Shown here: positions 63,951 to 64,000 of the stretch, in pieces | Layout of the letters: each line of letters opens with the position of its first letter | How positions within the stretch are numbered: the first letter of the stretch is position 1 | NCBI GenBank assembly: GCA_016794505.1 | Contig: JAEUJZ010000086.1 | Coordinates: 20,761-84,760 of the forward strand | Reading direction: 5' to 3' | Length of the DNA: 64,000 bases | Source of the DNA: Myxococcales bacterium | GTDB taxonomy: Bacteria; Myxococcota_A; Polyangia; Palsa-1104; JAEUJZ01 | Notes under the pieces: generated by a model | Database searches by the model: none | Told to the model about the DNA's origin: nothing | Seen by the model: the letters and a program-made list of their open reading frames with translations, nothing else | Position numbers and translations under genes: made by a program

Positions 63951-64000
63951 TCGACCCAGCTAGCCCTTCGCCTTGCGCTCTGCGTTCCGAGGTCTCGGAG
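63951..64000. other. end of window, no feature seen
   Basis: The last 50 bases follow the surface-protein stop and show no gene or clear signal. Confidence 0.5.

Overview
The window is a 64 kb piece of a GC-rich bacterial chromosome, gene-dense and ordinary in architecture. The gene families point to a deltaproteobacterial lineage, most likely Myxococcota. The evidence is a TPR/PEGA-like protein + lipoprotein + Ser/Thr kinase trio, many secreted lipoproteins with WG-type or FG-GAP propellers and disintegrin-like Cys repeats, a C-terminal tail resembling MYXO-CTERM, GldA/F/G-type ABC genes with a DUF4340 protein, an AAA+ ATPase of the contractile-injection-system type and a bacterial Pnkp/Hen1 RNA-repair pair. 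This is inference from families; no rRNA, tRNA, CRISPR array or mobile element was found.

Layout. 1-3 kb: EamA transporter fragment facing a sugar epimerase/membrane-protein pair. 3-6.6 kb: TPR/PEGA-like protein, AT-richer lipoprotein and Ser/Thr kinase in one unit. 6.7-8.5 kb: overlapping esterase and phosphotransferase. 8.6-10.6 kb: lolA operon, divergent from an orphan OmpR-type regulator. 11.6-16 kb: WG-repeat lipoprotein, then a leftward galK-galE unit preceded by a small membrane protein and an RlpA-like protein. 16.3-20.5 kb: sucA-sucB (2-oxoglutarate dehydrogenase E1 and E2). 20.8-25.3 kb: leftward dienelactone-hydrolase-like protein, acyl-CoA ligase, class III alcohol dehydrogenase and methyltransferase. 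25.4-33.9 kb: secreted CAP protein, 5'-nucleotidase lipoprotein, CxxCH lipoprotein, secreted alpha/beta hydrolase and ttcA. 33.9-37.5 kb: coupled AAA+ ATPase and MidA-like methyltransferase. 37.5-45.3 kb: coaE, CstA, NmrA-like protein, phosphofructokinase, a heptad-repeat secreted protein, TPR protein and lipoprotein. 45.3-50.3 kb: leftward GldA-F-G/DUF4340 ABC operon. 50.6-58.2 kb: rhomboid protease, formate-THF ligase, Hen1-Pnkp, STAS-like and AhpD-like proteins. 58.3-64 kb: CPBP protease, START-like secreted protein and a 1,033-residue surface protein.

How the genes work together. Central metabolism (sucAB, pfkA, fhs, galKE, coaE, cstA) is interleaved with a large envelope/secretome set. 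The clearest specialised functions are RNA repair (hen1-pnkp), the ATPase/methyltransferase pair without injection-system structural genes, and the Gld-type ABC exporter. Across the whole window I found no CTCGAG and no CCCGGG, although every sequence one base away is common. Several gene ends carry AT-rich islets with inverted repeats that stand out sharply from the GC-rich background.
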